From: Microglena sp. YARC
Taxonomy: Eukaryota > Chlorophyta > Chlorophyceae > Chlamydomonadales > Chlamydomonadaceae
Direction of reading: 5' to 3'
Length of the DNA stretch: 64,000 nucleotides
Assembly: GCA_022414725.1 (NCBI GenBank)
Contig: CM039462.1
Location: forward strand, 39,346,376-39,410,375
The notes beneath the pieces were generated by a model. That model made no database searches, was not told the origin of the DNA, and worked only from the letters and a program-made list of their open reading frames with translations. Shown here piece by piece: positions 51,380 through 63,113 of the stretch; positions within the stretch are counted from its first letter, which is position 1; the number at the start of each line of letters is the position of its first letter. A program made the position numbers and the translations under genes.

Positions 51380-51474
51380 AGTCATCAGCTGAATTCCACT
51401 GTCCCGCTCCGCGGACCCGCGATCCCCCTTTGCGGATTCCCACCATGTTGTCAAGCTGGAGCCTGCTTGAGACG
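51380..51474. repeat. Double-hairpin element 4
   Basis: GTCATCAGCTGAATTCCACT, CCCGCTCCGCGGACCCGCG, TTGTCAAGCTGGAGCCTGCT with TGAGAC. A partial copy without the second hairpin lies at 51,303-51,360, ending in TTTATAAAAACCC. Confidence 0.8.
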
Positions 51475-51815
51475 ATTACTACTTTATGTAAAAGGGTCAT
51501 ACTAGTACTACTTCCCTACCTTTTTGTTCCAATACGTCTATCCTCATCCGGTGGTAGGCCTGTAGGACCAGTAGTGTCCTTTTGGACAAAGCTCTCTATA
51601 TATGTATATCTATATATTACTACTTTATGTAAAAGGGTCATACTAGTACTACTTCCCTACCTTTTTGTTCCAATACGTCTATCCTCATCCGGTGGTAGGC
51701 CTGTAGGACCAGTAGTGTCCTTTTGGACAAAGCTCTCTATATATGTATATCTATATATTACTACTTTATGTAAAAGGGTCATACTAGTACTACTTCCCTA
51801 CCTTTTTGTTCCAAA
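51475..51815. repeat. Tandem repeat, 141 bp x 2.4
   Basis: Unit from ATTACTACTTTATGTAAAAG through CGGTGGTAGGCCTGTAGG to ATATATGTATATCTATAT, starting near 51,475, 51,616 and 51,757. First two copies identical. A related piece is at 53,344-53,395. No gene in 51,090-52,081. Confidence 0.88.
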
Positions 51816-52081
51816 CCGATGGGCGTTAGGCTACGACACGTGGTCTTCATCCCCCCTATGTAATCTGCTTGAGATCCCGTCTGATCACGTTGCGAGTCCT
51901 CATCTGAATTCCACTGAGTGTTTGATTAATATAGTTGTTTGATAAGAAGTCTGCTTGATACTCCACGTATTTCCCCATGTTCCTCGCATCACTCTGCAAT
52001 CAGTTCAGATCCAGGCTGACAGTGCCACACCCCCGCTTTCCGCCACACGACAAAGACCTCCACCGACAAAGACCTCAAAAA

Positions 52082-52417
52082 ATGTGTTATAATATTACAA
52101 ACCCGATGAACAATAAGAAGACGAACACGAACACGCGCGCTTTATGCAATGATGGTGTCGAACGCGTTCTCTATGAGAGCGATAAAGGCTCATTGTTCAT
52201 TAAAAGGAAGGGTAATGACGGTAGCATGATGTTCGTTCCGTTCTCCAAACCAACAAATGTAAAAAATGTAAAAAATGTAAAAAATCAGAATGGAGGTTTG
52301 TTTGGTATGTGCACAGGAGAATCATGTAATGTAGACAAAGCCTCAAACATTCGTCAGCCTAATGCCCCAAAAAGTAGGAAATGGAAAACGCACGATCCGA
52401 GAGTTATAAGTTATTAA
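52082..52417 (+). CDS. Small basic protein
   Basis: 111 residues from ATG at 52,082 (MCYNITNPMNNKKTNTNTRA), preferred over the in-frame upstream start at 51,977. The core VLYESDKGSLFIKRKGNDGS, MMFVPFSKP looks like a small beta domain. It is followed by a KNV triplet repeat (VKNVKNVKN) and a basic tail. Intact. Unrecognised family. Confidence 0.6.
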   Translation: MCYNITNPMNNKKTNTNTRALCNDGVERVLYESDKGSLFIKRKGNDGSMMFVPFSKPTNVKNVKNVKNQNGGLFGMCTGESCNVDKASNIRQPNAPKSRKWKTHDPRVISY

Positions 52418-52457
52418 GTTATAAGTTATAAGTTATAAGTTATAAGTTATAAGTTGA
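52404..52457. repeat. Microsatellite (AAGTTAT)n
   Basis: About seven copies of a 7-bp unit starting within the last codons of the preceding gene. Confidence 0.95.
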
Positions 52458-52538
52458 GAAGCCACCAGGATGACCGGACCATAGCTAAAACCGCGACACA
52501 TGCGGGTTCAATCAATCGAAGAGAAGTCTTACGTTGCG

Positions 52539-52633
52539 AGTCAGCAGCTGAATTCCACTGCCCCACTCCGTGGGGCCCGCGGTTTCCCCTTCACGATCCC
52601 GATAGAGTTGTCAAGCAGAAGCCTGCTTGATAC
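52539..52633. repeat. Double-hairpin element 5
   Basis: GAGTCAGCAGCTGAATTCCA, CCCCACTCCGTGGGG (perfect arms), TTGTCAAGCAGAAGCCTGCT with TGATAC. Confidence 0.85.
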
Positions 52634-52784
52634 GACGTGTGTTCCGCATGCGCTTCGAAAAAAAGTAGTGTTCGACACCCGACGTGGTGAGATGACATTT
52701 TATAAATTTGGGCCAAATTGTCCAAGCAGAAGTAGTAAAATCGCCTTCGCTTAGCGGATTCTGTTGCATCGCTTCGATATTGCG

Positions 52785-53264
52785 TCAGATGCTTTGGTCG
52801 CCTTGCCATATTTTCACGCCTTCCTTCGAGCAATTAACGGCACCGCACTCCGCGGAAAGTGCGTGTTTATCGAACGAGCTCATGGCGGTTTTGTCATTCT
52901 TAGTAAACTTCGCCATGAGTTCATAACGACTAATACATTTGCTCTTGATACAAGATTCGAGGGGCTTTGAAGTTTTCTCATCTACCTTACGCGCAGACGA
53001 TAATTTATCGTTGCATTTTGTTACTTTTCTGCAACTCGATGCTTTCATGCGCTGCGCGCCTGCCTACTCGATCCATTCATCAAGCGTCCGTTCTTTTTTG
53101 TCAGAGCCCATACGGAAAGCCTCAATCTTCATAAACGCGACGAACTCTTCGGACGTGTAAGAGTCGTCCTTCTTTCCGCTCGGACGGGGACCTGTGTAGC
53201 AAACGACATCAGCTCGACTCTTCGTTTCTTTTTTCGCTTGAGGTAGTTTTGCCACTCGTGGCAT
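52785..53264 (-). CDS. Basic protein with an in-frame stop
   Basis: ATG at 53,264 (MPRVAKLPQAKKETKSRADV) runs 66 codons to a TAG at 53,064-53,066. The same frame then stays open for 93 more codons (MKASSCRKVTKCNDKLSSAR ... CSKEGVKIWQGDQSI). Either one gene interrupted by a nonsense change, a sequencing error, or two ORFs. Lys/Ser-rich with scattered Cys. Family unknown. Confidence 0.45.
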
Positions 53265-53493
53265 TTAATGAATGAATGAAAGTGTATATATTTGAATTAA
53301 ATATACTGATTGAGATCGAGATCTATTGATTGATTTATTGTATACTATTACTACTTTATCTAAATAGGTATTACTAACCCTACTTCCCTACCGTTTGTTG
53401 TTAAGATGGGTCTTTTTTGAATTTGTATACGGAACCGCCAAGCCGCCGCTGGGTTGTTGCTTGGTTGATGGTTCCACATGGGATCAGAGAGAG

Positions 53494-53589
53494 TGAGTCA
53501 GCAGCTCAATTCCACTGTCCCGCTCTGCGGGACCCCGCGATCCCCTTCAGAATTCCCCATAGTGTGTTAAGCAGAAGCTGCTCGAGACC
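53494..53589. repeat. Double-hairpin element 6
   Basis: GTGAGTCAGCAGCTCAATTC, CCCGCTCTGCGGGACCCCGC, then a shortened second arm GTTAAGCAGAAGCTGCTCGA. Confidence 0.75.
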
Positions 53590-53746
53590 ATGCGCGGTTT
53601 CTTTGGATTACCGGACCACAGTTAATGAGGTTGCGAAAACCGCGACACAATGCGCGGCTTCAATCAATCGAATACAAGTGGTCCGAGTGAGACTCGAAAA
53701 ACGAGTGTAAACCACGCAAAGTCTGTACATATTACGCATTAAAAAC

Positions 53747-53822
53747 TCGAATCTCTCTCTGTCGAACTGCGACTCATTCAATGCGCGCTAACAAACCAGA
53801 ATTCGCCCCCGTACAGACAGTT
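53747..53822 (+). repeat. Dispersed 70-bp element, copy 3
   Basis: CTCGAATCTCTCTCTGTCGA, ACTGCGACTCATTCAATGCG, CCAGAATTCGCCCCCGTACA. Same as 28,746-28,828. Confidence 0.85.
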
Positions 53823-53898
53823 TTAGGATAAATCCGAATTAGATTTTGTTAGATGTACATCGGATTTGTGTTAGATACGCGTCGGTATCACACCGTGC

Positions 53899-53945
53899 TC
53901 GACACCCGACGTGGTGAGATGACATTTTAAAAATTTGTGCCAAAA
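53899..53945. repeat. Viral-side repeat ending at the retrotransposon junction
   Basis: CGACACCCGACGTGGTGAGA and TGACATTTTA are shared with 52,671-52,718. The match ends at GCCAAA, and the next base begins Gag-like coding sequence. Confidence 0.85.
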
Positions 53946-56235
53946 GGCAGCTGCTGCTTACAAAGGAGGCAGAGCTTCCTCCAACCCAAGGAAGGATCGT
54001 TTGCCATCTAGCATGATGACCTGCTGGAACTATGGAGGATTAGGTCATAACTCCCTGCTGTGCCCAAGTGCTGACATTGAATTGTCACACAGACCTGCCT
54101 CCATGATTGCTGACCGAGGTTCGGTTCTCCATCACCCCCTTCCCAACGAGAAGCAGACAAGAGGTCCTCCAGCAAGTCCAAATCCCCTAGGAGGGACATC
54201 AGAAGCTCTAGGAGGGACCCCAGAAGATCCAGCCAACGTGACAAGAGCAGACATGCACATGTAGCTGATGGTGAATGCTCCGCTTCCCAGTCTACCACAC
54301 ACAACGAGGAGGAACACAACTTCACGGCACTGGCAATGATTGATGGCTCCCAGCCACTGCAATATGCTGACTCACCAAGAGGCAAGTCCAAATCCCTGTC
54401 TCTGACACAAGCTCCTTTGGATGACAATGCTTTCTTTGGCCACATGAGTGATATATGAAGATGCGGGCCTTATAGAGTTGGATGACAGTGCCTTCCATGC
54501 ATGATGACATGCCAAAACTAGCCCCAAGTGACAGTGATGATGACAGTGATGATGATGATGACAGTGACAATGAGGTACATGCTGATGATGACACTGATGA
54601 TGACAGTCAGGCTGACAGTGAATCCTACCAGAAAGCCCTCCAGACAGAGTGGCTCTTAGACTCTGCAGCCCACTCCCACTGCACAAGTAACCCCTCTAAC
54701 TTGCATGACATTCAGGATCTCCCCCAGCCTGTTAGCCTGCAATTGGCTGACCTTGGAGCACCTCCCCTCCTCTGCCACCAGAAAGGGAAAGCTCACATCA
54801 GAGGCCATGGAGGATCCCTGATCATCCTCAATGATGTCCTACTTGCTCCGCCCAAGATGACAGCAAACATCATCAGCACAAATGCAGCACACAGGCTCTC
54901 TCCAAATTTCCAAGTTCACATGTCCAGAGCTGCTGCCACCCTTTTCATACCCACCCCTGTGGGGACCAAGAAGCTTCTCACCTGCACAAAAAGGCATGGC
55001 CTCTACTTCACTAGAACTCCTAAGAACCCTTCCCTCCATTCCTCCTCCTCCACTACCCAACTCCCAATCTCCCTTCCTTCATCCACTTGCCTTCCTCCAC
55101 CCCCTCCTTTAAACTCCTCCCCAATGTTACTCATGATGGTCAAACACTCTGCCTTGCAATACAATGATGACTTTGCAGGCAGCACACGCATTCTCCCCTT
55201 CGCCCCACCTGCCAGTGATGATAGAAGTGATGAAGGACCCCCAGACCTGGTCCATGCCAATGATGACTCTGAAGAGCCTCCAGCCCTAGTGCCTGCCAGC
55301 CAGTGATGCTGAACAACTACCTGATCTGATGTCTGTCTGTCTCCCATCCCTGCTCCTAACAGACTATGGGGGGGGATTCTCATCAGCCTCCTGCTCCACT
55401 TCCTCCATGCCACCTGACAGCAGCACAGCAGCACCACCAGCACCATATGTTCAGCAGCTCCCCACTGTTCCCTTGGATGAACTCCATACCCTGACTCCAG
55501 CAGAAGCCAGGTCAGAGATGGAGCTCCTCCTGGACCAGGCCAGAACATGCTATGAAGATAACTACTGCCCCATAGATGGACAAGGCTCCTGCAACCAGTC
55601 AGAACTCTCCCCAGCAAATTTTTTTGACCAGTGGATTCACCTAGCAACATACATCACTGCCCCCCCAGGATCCCCTTTCCCAAGTTGACATGAACCTAAC
55701 CCCAGTCCATTTCCTCAACAACTCCGGCATGCCCAGGACAAGGTTTGGATCCCTGCTTACCAACCTCAAAAACTCCCCATCATCAAGAGCTCTCTCTACC
55801 AGGCCCAGATTTCCTCTTCCCCGGATTCTCAGTAACTTTGAGGCCAAATTCCCCAGCCTACTGATGTCTGAGAAACTCAAGTTTCCCACCAGAGTCATGC
55901 ATACCAGCCCATTATCAGCCTGTGACCCCCCTTATCAAGCACATCAGCAGACTGCAGGTTATGATCCACTACTACCCCAACGTCTCCAGCACTGACAGGC
56001 CCACCATTCAGTGGGGCATATGCCTACCAGCAGCTCTGGTCCAAGCACATGTCCTAGCCATAACAGCATGGCCCAAACTGCTCATGGATCCCATCAGCTG
56101 TGTATACCCTGGGGGGAGAGTGATCTGTGTCAACAACCTGAGCATGCATTGGAACCCCATGGTCTTCCTTTTCATGAACATGCTGGACACCCCGAAGATG
56201 CCTAAGAGATCTTTCACCACCCTCCTAGCAACTGT
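53946..56235 (+). pseudogene. Copia-like LTR retrotransposon Gag-protease fragment, 5' truncated
   Basis: Plus frame from 53,935 has a Gag zinc knuckle CWNYGGLGHNSLLCP. The second Cys of the CCHC box is replaced by Tyr. An acidic Asp/Ser tract follows (54,520-54,620). Then comes a retropepsin-like region: TEWLLDSAAHSHCTSNPSNL (DSA where DSG is usual), HIRGHGGSLIILNDVLLAPP and MTANIISTNAA, typical of Ty1/copia proteases (plus 54,482-55,306). Several frameshifts follow. Frames to 56,235 (RPTIQWGICLPAALVQAHVL) are open, but I cannot assign integrase or reverse transcriptase. The open frame resumes after the nested insertion at 60,459-60,504 (KQQLDLDGYSADFT, then stop). No 5' LTR is seen on the left. 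Confidence 0.7.
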
Positions 56236-56565
56236 TATCAGCTTTAATACACTCCGTGGAGTGGACAGAGATGAAAGCAGCGGAACAGACGCGCCAATCT
56301 ATACACGGAGACGAGAATAACGTTACAAGCACAGGCGGACGCCAAAGGACACCAGCGGTGGGAGAGGCGGATGCCTGTAACCTGACTGGAACCTAAGCCA
56401 GGAATCTTAAGCCGGGCACAGGCAATACAGAGCGTGTCAGTGAGAGACCGGTGACGCAGCCAACAGGAAGCTGTCACAGTACTGTCAGGACCGATAGTTC
56501 TAAGGGAGTACACAAGGAGTCACCAAGACATAAAACAAGTGAGAGCACCGCTATTCATGCTGATA
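56236..56565 (-). repeat. LTR of nested element (3' LTR in minus orientation)
   Basis: 330 bp, identical in length to 60,124-60,453. Polypurine tract on its internal side. Confidence 0.88.
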
Positions 56566-57539
56566 CTCCACCTATGACGCAGGTGAAATACAATACTAGT
56601 ACTCCACCTATAGCACTGGGGACATAGAACTATAAACTGGTAGCAAACAAAAATTATTAAGGAACGGCGGAAAAACAGGAAAACAGAAGAAAGCCTGGTC
56701 TAAAATAAAAAGATGAGAAAGGATGAACCAAAAACCACTGTAGTACTCCGAAAATGTAGCAGCAAAAACTTGGGTCATACCGAGCTGAGCTGAGACCAAA
56801 ATGGAAATGTAACCATTCATGGTAAGCGCAAAAATACTATGCATCCAGAATAGTAGGCACCAAACCAGAAAAGCACAGGGAGGTCAAACAGAAATCAAAC
56901 CTAATACCACAAGAAGGGGAACAACGGTGACTGAAAGAACCGAGAACTTAACCTAAAGAGAAGACTGAAATATCGTGTGAGAGCAGCACACGAGAGAATC
57001 AAAGCCTACAGGACGCAGACAAGAGGACGCAGACAAGGGGACACTAAAGTCTACTATGGAAGGAAAAAAAAGTCGATGGAAAAATCCACTACCTTAAAAA
57101 CTATTCTTAGCATAGAATTCATGATTAGGTTGGGATGAAAAAAACATGATGAACTGGTTTCTTACTCCAAGATGGAAGTAAGATGATGTATGAAAGTTAA
57201 TTATCATAAATCCCCAGCTACGGCACTAACTAAAAACATTCTAGGAGGTGGGTATCGCACCGCAAAGAACTTGTGCACTCAAGACAAACCAAGCGCCTAA
57301 CCCCAACAAACCAAACCTGCAGCTACTGAAAATCCAAAGGATGCGAAGGTAAATTGCAAGAAACTTGTAACCAACAAAGGAAACACAGTTCAATGAACAA
57401 TAGAAGTTTAGATGTGCAGACATAGTACAGAAAACCAATTGTCCACTTGAAAAAAAAGTAAACGCAGAAAAAAGGACTTAAAAGAAGTTACTGCAAAGGA
57501 TGGACTGAAAGGGCGCTTGAAATACACCCGGAAGAACAA

Positions 57540-57625
57540 GAAAGAGGTGAGCGGCGGTACATCTGCAAGTACAACTGCAAGTACATCTGCAAGTACAAAT
57601 GCAAGTACAAGTGCAAGATTACCCA
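57540..57625 (+). repeat. 12-bp minisatellite
   Basis: TGCAAGTACAAC-type units repeated about six times within the nested element. Confidence 0.85.
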
Positions 57626-59354
57626 GCCCACCAATTTACAGTAAAATCCGAAGGGAAACAACTACTACACTCCACAAAAATTTCGAATCACCTGAGGGGC
57701 TGGTGATCTAAAAACAGTGTGGAGTAAAAAGAAATAGCTAATCTATGATGAGCTCCACCGATTGAACCATCTGCCTATGGAACTAAGAGTCAGAAACCAG
57801 CAAGACGCTGTAACGGTGGTCTGAATTAATTACCACCTTCCACCAAAACCAAGAAAGACAGCTGAAAGGAAGCTGCCTAAACAAAGCGTCGTAACGCTCC
57901 ACCAATCTAGACTACCCTATAAGACAGTCTAGGAGGTGCTGAGGAATAGGCACCCACACATAGGGCCATGTTAACCTACGTATGAGAACCAGCAGCACCT
58001 AAAAACAATGAATCCTGGGTTGACTGTAACACCCCAGCCATACACAGTATCAGAGCCAGACTAGTGTTCAAGATCATCACTCACTCCACGTGACGGCCAC
58101 ATCGTTACCAAGCCTTGTCCGGTGTAAACCACCAGGGACAGCAGGAGGCGAAGGGATCAACAACGCCCGCGAGCCATTCGAACAGGTGGACGGGGGGTGG
58201 CAACTAGTGGACAGTGGACCTATATCAGGCTCCACTATGACCTGAGGCTGTCTTAATCCTAGAGCTTCACCGATAAAACATGGCGCAGAGGAGGGCCTGG
58301 CGACCCCCTGAGATTCGGCTAAATTAGAATTCGGAAAAACAACTCCCACCCACCCGAAAACTTCACACACAATACAGCATGATCAGGCCCTGGTCTGGAA
58401 TGCAATCTGGATACATCCTAGCCAGGCCAGCCATCAACAATTGGGGTTGCTAAAGGGCGTAGGTAATTACCGGCTACACTAACATATCACCGTTTGATGA
58501 CAGGAGGGATGCAAGCGAGCACGGGGACCCATACTAATGGGAGAGCTCAGGAAGACAGTCTAGAACTAAACTGGAGATAGAGAGTACATCACTACTCTCT
58601 ACTACCTGGCGCAACATCGGAACCCAAATATAATAACCCTTACTCACCAGGGAATACCCAACCAGTCTACCAAATAATGCCTTTTTAACTAGCTTGTTAC
58701 GCAATATCCCATTTACTTCAAACGAGCAATGGCAACTATACACTCGTAACAACGACACATCAGGTAGAACCCCAAAGAACAACTCGTATAGAGTCTTGTC
58801 ACCCTAGTTGTACAGCCGATTGCGAAGATAACACACTAGCACTCTGCTGAGCAGTGTCATCATCAACAACTCATGCACTGCCACAACCAATCGAGATCAA
58901 CCATGCCTCTATACCACTTAACTAAAAATTCCTAAGCCCTATCAGAACTCAAACACTTGAACTCAAACCCATGTAGCAGAGGCATACACCTAAAGAGGGC
59001 ACCCATGGGAAGGACCAGGTAGGGGGTACGGTAAGACAAAGAAGTGACCTCTGTCGAACCACGGAACGCACCCAGGGGTCCCAAGGATCCTAAGAGAGAA
59101 AAAATATCCACCAAGATATCATCCAAAGAACCCCCACGGCCGCTGGACGAGGGCCAGGACGGCGTCCACTTCGGCCTTTAGCATGGGCGAAGTCCGGCGC
59201 TGCGCCACCTGGGATCACAGAAGGTGGGGAAGCGTTAGGGCGAAGTCGAGATTTGAGGTATGGGAAAAAGGAGACGAGGATGAAAGTGCAGAAAGTCGCC
59301 AATCGCAAGGGCAGAAAATCGCAAATCGCAAGGGCAGAATTCGAAAATTTATTG

Positions 59355-60108
59355 CTAGGATGCGAAGAGCAGAGCCGAGGCATGTAAAGGTCCTAATATC
59401 CCGCCGTCGATGATCAGGCAATCCCAAGTCCCCCCCTCTATCGCTCGACTCACCTGGTTGGGGGGTAGAGGAAGCAGCACCCGTAGTGGTGCTGACCATA
59501 CCCCCCTGCTTCCTACCACCTCCAGAATCTCCAGGTCCAGACGCGTAGGTCGTTCTCCTCTGGCGAACCCTACGGCAGTGCCGGCGATCCGCCAGCTTGA
59601 TCGAAAAAATTCTCCAGAAGGTAGCACAGAGCCACTAGAGCGCAACCTTATGCCAGTAGCCGACCGTCGGCTGGGCAGAGCAAAGGGGGGACAGACGACG
59701 TAGACATCAGCAGGGAGCTTGGCCGGCTTGGCAAACTCCGGGTCCGCAGGCAGAGCCTCAAACACCGAAGAAATGTTAGCGACGTCAAGGACGCGAGCAG
59801 ACGAAGACGGGTTATCTCCACCGATGTCCAGGCTAGTCGCCGACTTGAGTCTGCACGTCACAGTCATCTACGACAGACGGGAGGAGGCGACAGACGGCAG
59901 GGGAGGAAAAGGAAGAGAAGATGGAGGAATGACTGGGGGGGGTTACTTCCACGATGGCGGAAGGATCCTCCTCTCCGGCAGCAAAGGCCGCTGGCGCGCA
60001 ATCGTCTAGCCTATCTGTCGTCATGTCAGGACTTCGGAACTTCCAGAATGAAGCTCGTTGAAGCCAAGTAGAGGACGACGGAGAAGATGCATTAAGCAGT
60101 GGTACCAT
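59355..60108 (-). other. Open frames in the 5' part of the nested element
   Basis: Minus frames 59,833-60,108 (MVPLLNASSPSSSTWLQRAS, starting right after the LTR) and 59,355-59,867 (DVANISSVFEALPADPEFAK, LPADVYVVCPPFALPS) occupy the position of gag. No zinc knuckle or other motif is seen. Could be a non-conserved Gag or captured sequence. Confidence 0.35.
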
Positions 60109-60123
60109 GAGGAGCCCGTAACC

Positions 60124-60453
60124 TATCAGCTTTAATACACTCCGTGGAGTGGACAGAGATGAAAGCAGCGGAACAGACGCGCCAATCTATACAAGGAGAC
60201 GAGAATAACGTTACAAGCACAGGCGGACGCCAAAGGACACCAGCGGTGGGAGAGGCGGATGCCTGTAACCTGACTAGAACCTAAGCCAGGAATCTTAAGC
60301 CGGGCACAGGCAATACAGAGCGTGTCAGTGAGAGACCGGTGACGCAGCCAACAGGAAGCTGTCACAGTACTGTCAGGACCGATAGTTCTAAGGGAGTACA
60401 CAAGGAGTCACCAAGACATAAAACAAGTGAGAGCACCGCTATTCATGCTGATA
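60124..60453 (-). repeat. LTR of nested element (5' LTR in minus orientation)
   Basis: 330 bp; two differences from its partner, implying a young insertion. Confidence 0.88.
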
Positions 60454-60913
60454 ACTGTCAAACAGCAACTGGACCTTGATGGATACTCAGCAGATTTCAC
60501 TTAGTAATGTTCAAATAAGTTTCTTGCCAACTGGTTGTTTTAGCCATGAACACTCTAGGATTTATCTTTTCACTGCTACCACATGTACTGCCCCATGTAC
60601 TGGTGCCAGGCTGTGCATTTTGAATGCTTGAGATGACACCATGCCTACTGCAAGATGCCTGCTACTTTATAATTTAGGATACTCCCAAATTATGGGGGGA
60701 CTAGTACAGACATCTTGTCTAAACTAAGCCTCCTATCTTGAATCATGCAACATTCTCGTAATCTAGATTTTCTCCTACAGTTTCCTTCAAGCCTGAGAGT
60801 TCCTCTTGAAGTTTCCCTGCAGCTTCCCTGCAACCTAGCCTGCACCAACTCTTCAGTTTCCTCCTAGCTTCCTGGCAGCTCCCCTGCAACCTAGCCTGCT
60901 GCCTCTCTGCAGT

Positions 60914-60914
<1 letters not shown>

Positions 60915-60947
<33 letters not shown>
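60915..60947. repeat. Poly-C tract of 33 bases
   Basis: Uninterrupted run of C. Length is probably unreliable in any sequencing method. Confidence 0.95.
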
Positions 60948-61246
60948 TTTTCTCTACAGATACCCAACTCTGTAGATAATATTGATATTTACAGCTTCCT
61001 TGCAGACCCTATATAGCCCAGCCACCCGAGTAGCTTACAATGACTTCTCTAAATGTGCCCTGCCCCTTTGTCCCGATTTGAATAATTTATTCTTCACAGT
61101 TCTTAAATCCCGCACTTACAAGTTTTCAAGTTTTACCAGTTTACCTCTTATCATTAATTTCTTATGCCCCTCAATTAATTCCAGGAATTCTAGCCTCTTT
61201 CAGTGATTTACAATGGTCCTATGGGAGACCAGGTCGCTAAGGAATG

Positions 61247-61270
61247 AAGAGTCGGGGGTTCGACTCCCCC
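61247..61270 (+). other. tRNA-like T-arm / B-box sequence
   Basis: GTCGGGGGTTCGACTCCCCC forms a perfect T-arm with B-box GGTTCGACTCC. Upstream TGGTCCTATGGG is near an A-box. I cannot fold a full acceptor stem around it, so a SINE-like or tRNA-derived fragment is more likely than a gene. Confidence 0.4.
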
Positions 61271-61430
61271 CTTGGTCGCTCTTGGCGTTCCAGGTCGTCG
61301 TCAACCGCGATGGTACCTTGTACAGTTGAGGTAGGAGACTGCTCCTCACCCGCGTACGACGGGCTCCCTTAACACCACGCCCCACAAGGCGTTATCATTA
61401 TCCAGGAATTCTTGATTTCAAGATTACCTT

Positions 61431-61700
61431 GAATTGGGGGGGATGTTATTATCCGACATACGTCGGTCGCTGAGTTGGCATAGTGCATACCGGTAACTGG
61501 TCCTCCCAGGTCCCGAGTTGACTGCCGCCAGGCCACAGGCTAGCTGTGGCCTACACGTGTCTTCAGTTCTTGCAGCTCATTCTCATCTTCTTTACAAGCG
61601 CACTCGTTGCTTCTTTCATCTATCTTCTCTTCAGTCCTCTACAGTGTAAATACTCTAAAGATTGAAAGTTAGCAGTTGGGCCCAATTGCAAGTTACATAA
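61431..61700 (+). mobile_element. Possible 3' LTR start of another retrotransposon
   Basis: GAATTGGGGGGA (polypurine tract) followed by TGTTATTATCCGAC, the usual TG start of an LTR. The partner LTR is not in the window. A second such tract, ATTATGGGGGGA, is at 60,690. 60,505-63,100 otherwise shows no gene I can support. Confidence 0.4.
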
Positions 61701-63113
61701 TAATGTGATGCATTATGCATGGCCATCCTTTTGCTAGGTGCTCCTTGTATTCCAATGCCTCAAATTTAATGTAGTTTGATTTCCGTCCGAGGACTCTATC
61801 ACTGCATCTTCGTTTGCTCTTGGTTGTACTTAGTTTCTCTTCTTCTTGGCCCCTCTATCTTGTGTTTATTGGGCTTGGTGCTCTGGATTGCCTGCCTTGG
61901 CATCCCTTCCCTTTCCGCCCTCCTTTTTGCCTCTTGTTTGCTTGCCTTTTTTTCTGCTCCTTGTTTGCTTTCTAGGTTTATCGTGTGCTTTGAAAACCTT
62001 GATGCGTCCTGTTATAAAATTGGACGGTATGCAGACTGTGCTGCTATCCTGTCTCGGCACTGTTTTGCTGAGTTTATGTAACGATCTCTATCTGCGTAAA
62101 AACGATTCACATTCCTCACACACATCTAGGCAGAAACTTTACAACATAGTGGTGATCAAGTTTTAAGCTTTGTTTGGGTATCCATGTGGCATGTTTGGGG
62201 GATGCACTGAGTACACATCCATAGGTGGTGGAGCTGCTAGTTTTGCACCATGGGCTACGTACTTGCAAATGCATGCCACACGACACTGCCTAGGCACCCG
62301 GATTAAGGCATGCCTAGGTAGGGAGTACTCATGGTGCCAATGAGGCCAAACCAGACCTCCCCGCCCTCATGTAGGTGTACCCTATGCATCCCGCAAGCAT
62401 GCTTCGAGGCTACGGTACCTAGACAAAGGTTGCAACTTGGTCCGATGACTTCGCCATTGAAACGTCGCAAACCGGGAATTAGATCACCAGCCGGGGTCCG
62501 ACCGGAGAGCCGATCTCGCTCCACCAACGAGCCTGGCCTTAGACATGGAGATTTCTGAGAACACAAAATTAAAGTTGAGCCTAAGTACTCTTGCTAATCT
62601 GATGCAGCAAGTAAGATGAAATTCGCCGATAGCGTCTATGGGCTTACGTAAAAGTGGCGCAATAGCGCGCCTAACGGCCTAAGGCCGAAGCCCTTCGCGC
62701 CCGTGCGCGCCCTAGGTCATGGCGGGTCATGGGCCTGATTATGGGCAACGTTGATCCGACAGGTCGCCCACTTCCAGACTTTCCGAGGTGCTGGTGGTGA
62801 GCGAGGAGTGAGGGGGAGTGAGGGGGAATGGTTGATGCAGCTTCCTGCAGCTTCCGTTCCGTCCGTCCTTTCTGTCCTTCCAACGTGCGCGACCAGCCAT
62901 AGCCATTGCGATTGCCCGCACGCAACCACGCCAGCCAAGAACACACCAGGAGCTCATTCCTCAGGAGTTGCTAGTTTCATTTCTCCCACGCTCCTGATTG
63001 CGGAATTCTCCGTCAGCAATAAACAAAGCAATATATCTTCCTTTTCAAATCTCCTATACCCGCCGTAGCTCGCGCATCCCTGTTCCGTCAACTCTTGCCG
63101 TGCTCTGAGTCTC

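Larger units (their letters stand above)
56236..60453 (-). mobile_element. Nested LTR element, 4,218 bp, with 5-bp target duplication
   Basis: Two 330-bp direct repeats bound it, differing at about two positions. Ends are TATCAGC and GCTGATA, a 7-bp terminal inverted repeat. The flanks are ACTGT at 56,231-56,235 and 60,454-60,458, a perfect target-site duplication. Orientation is minus: next to the 60,124 end the minus strand reads GGTTACGGGCTCC, a plausible primer-binding site close to the complement of the initiator-tRNA anticodon arm used by copia. A purine tract AGGTGGAG abuts the other LTR. I recognise no reverse transcriptase or integrase inside, so this is probably non-autonomous. It interrupts the older copia-like element. 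Confidence 0.88.

Noticed and set aside
55329..56320. Integrase or reverse transcriptase of the copia-like element
   Set aside because: I could not find HHCC, DDE or YVDD-type motifs in these frames.
61200..61285. Functional tRNA gene
   Set aside because: T-arm and B-box are good, but no matching acceptor stem or anticodon arm could be laid out.
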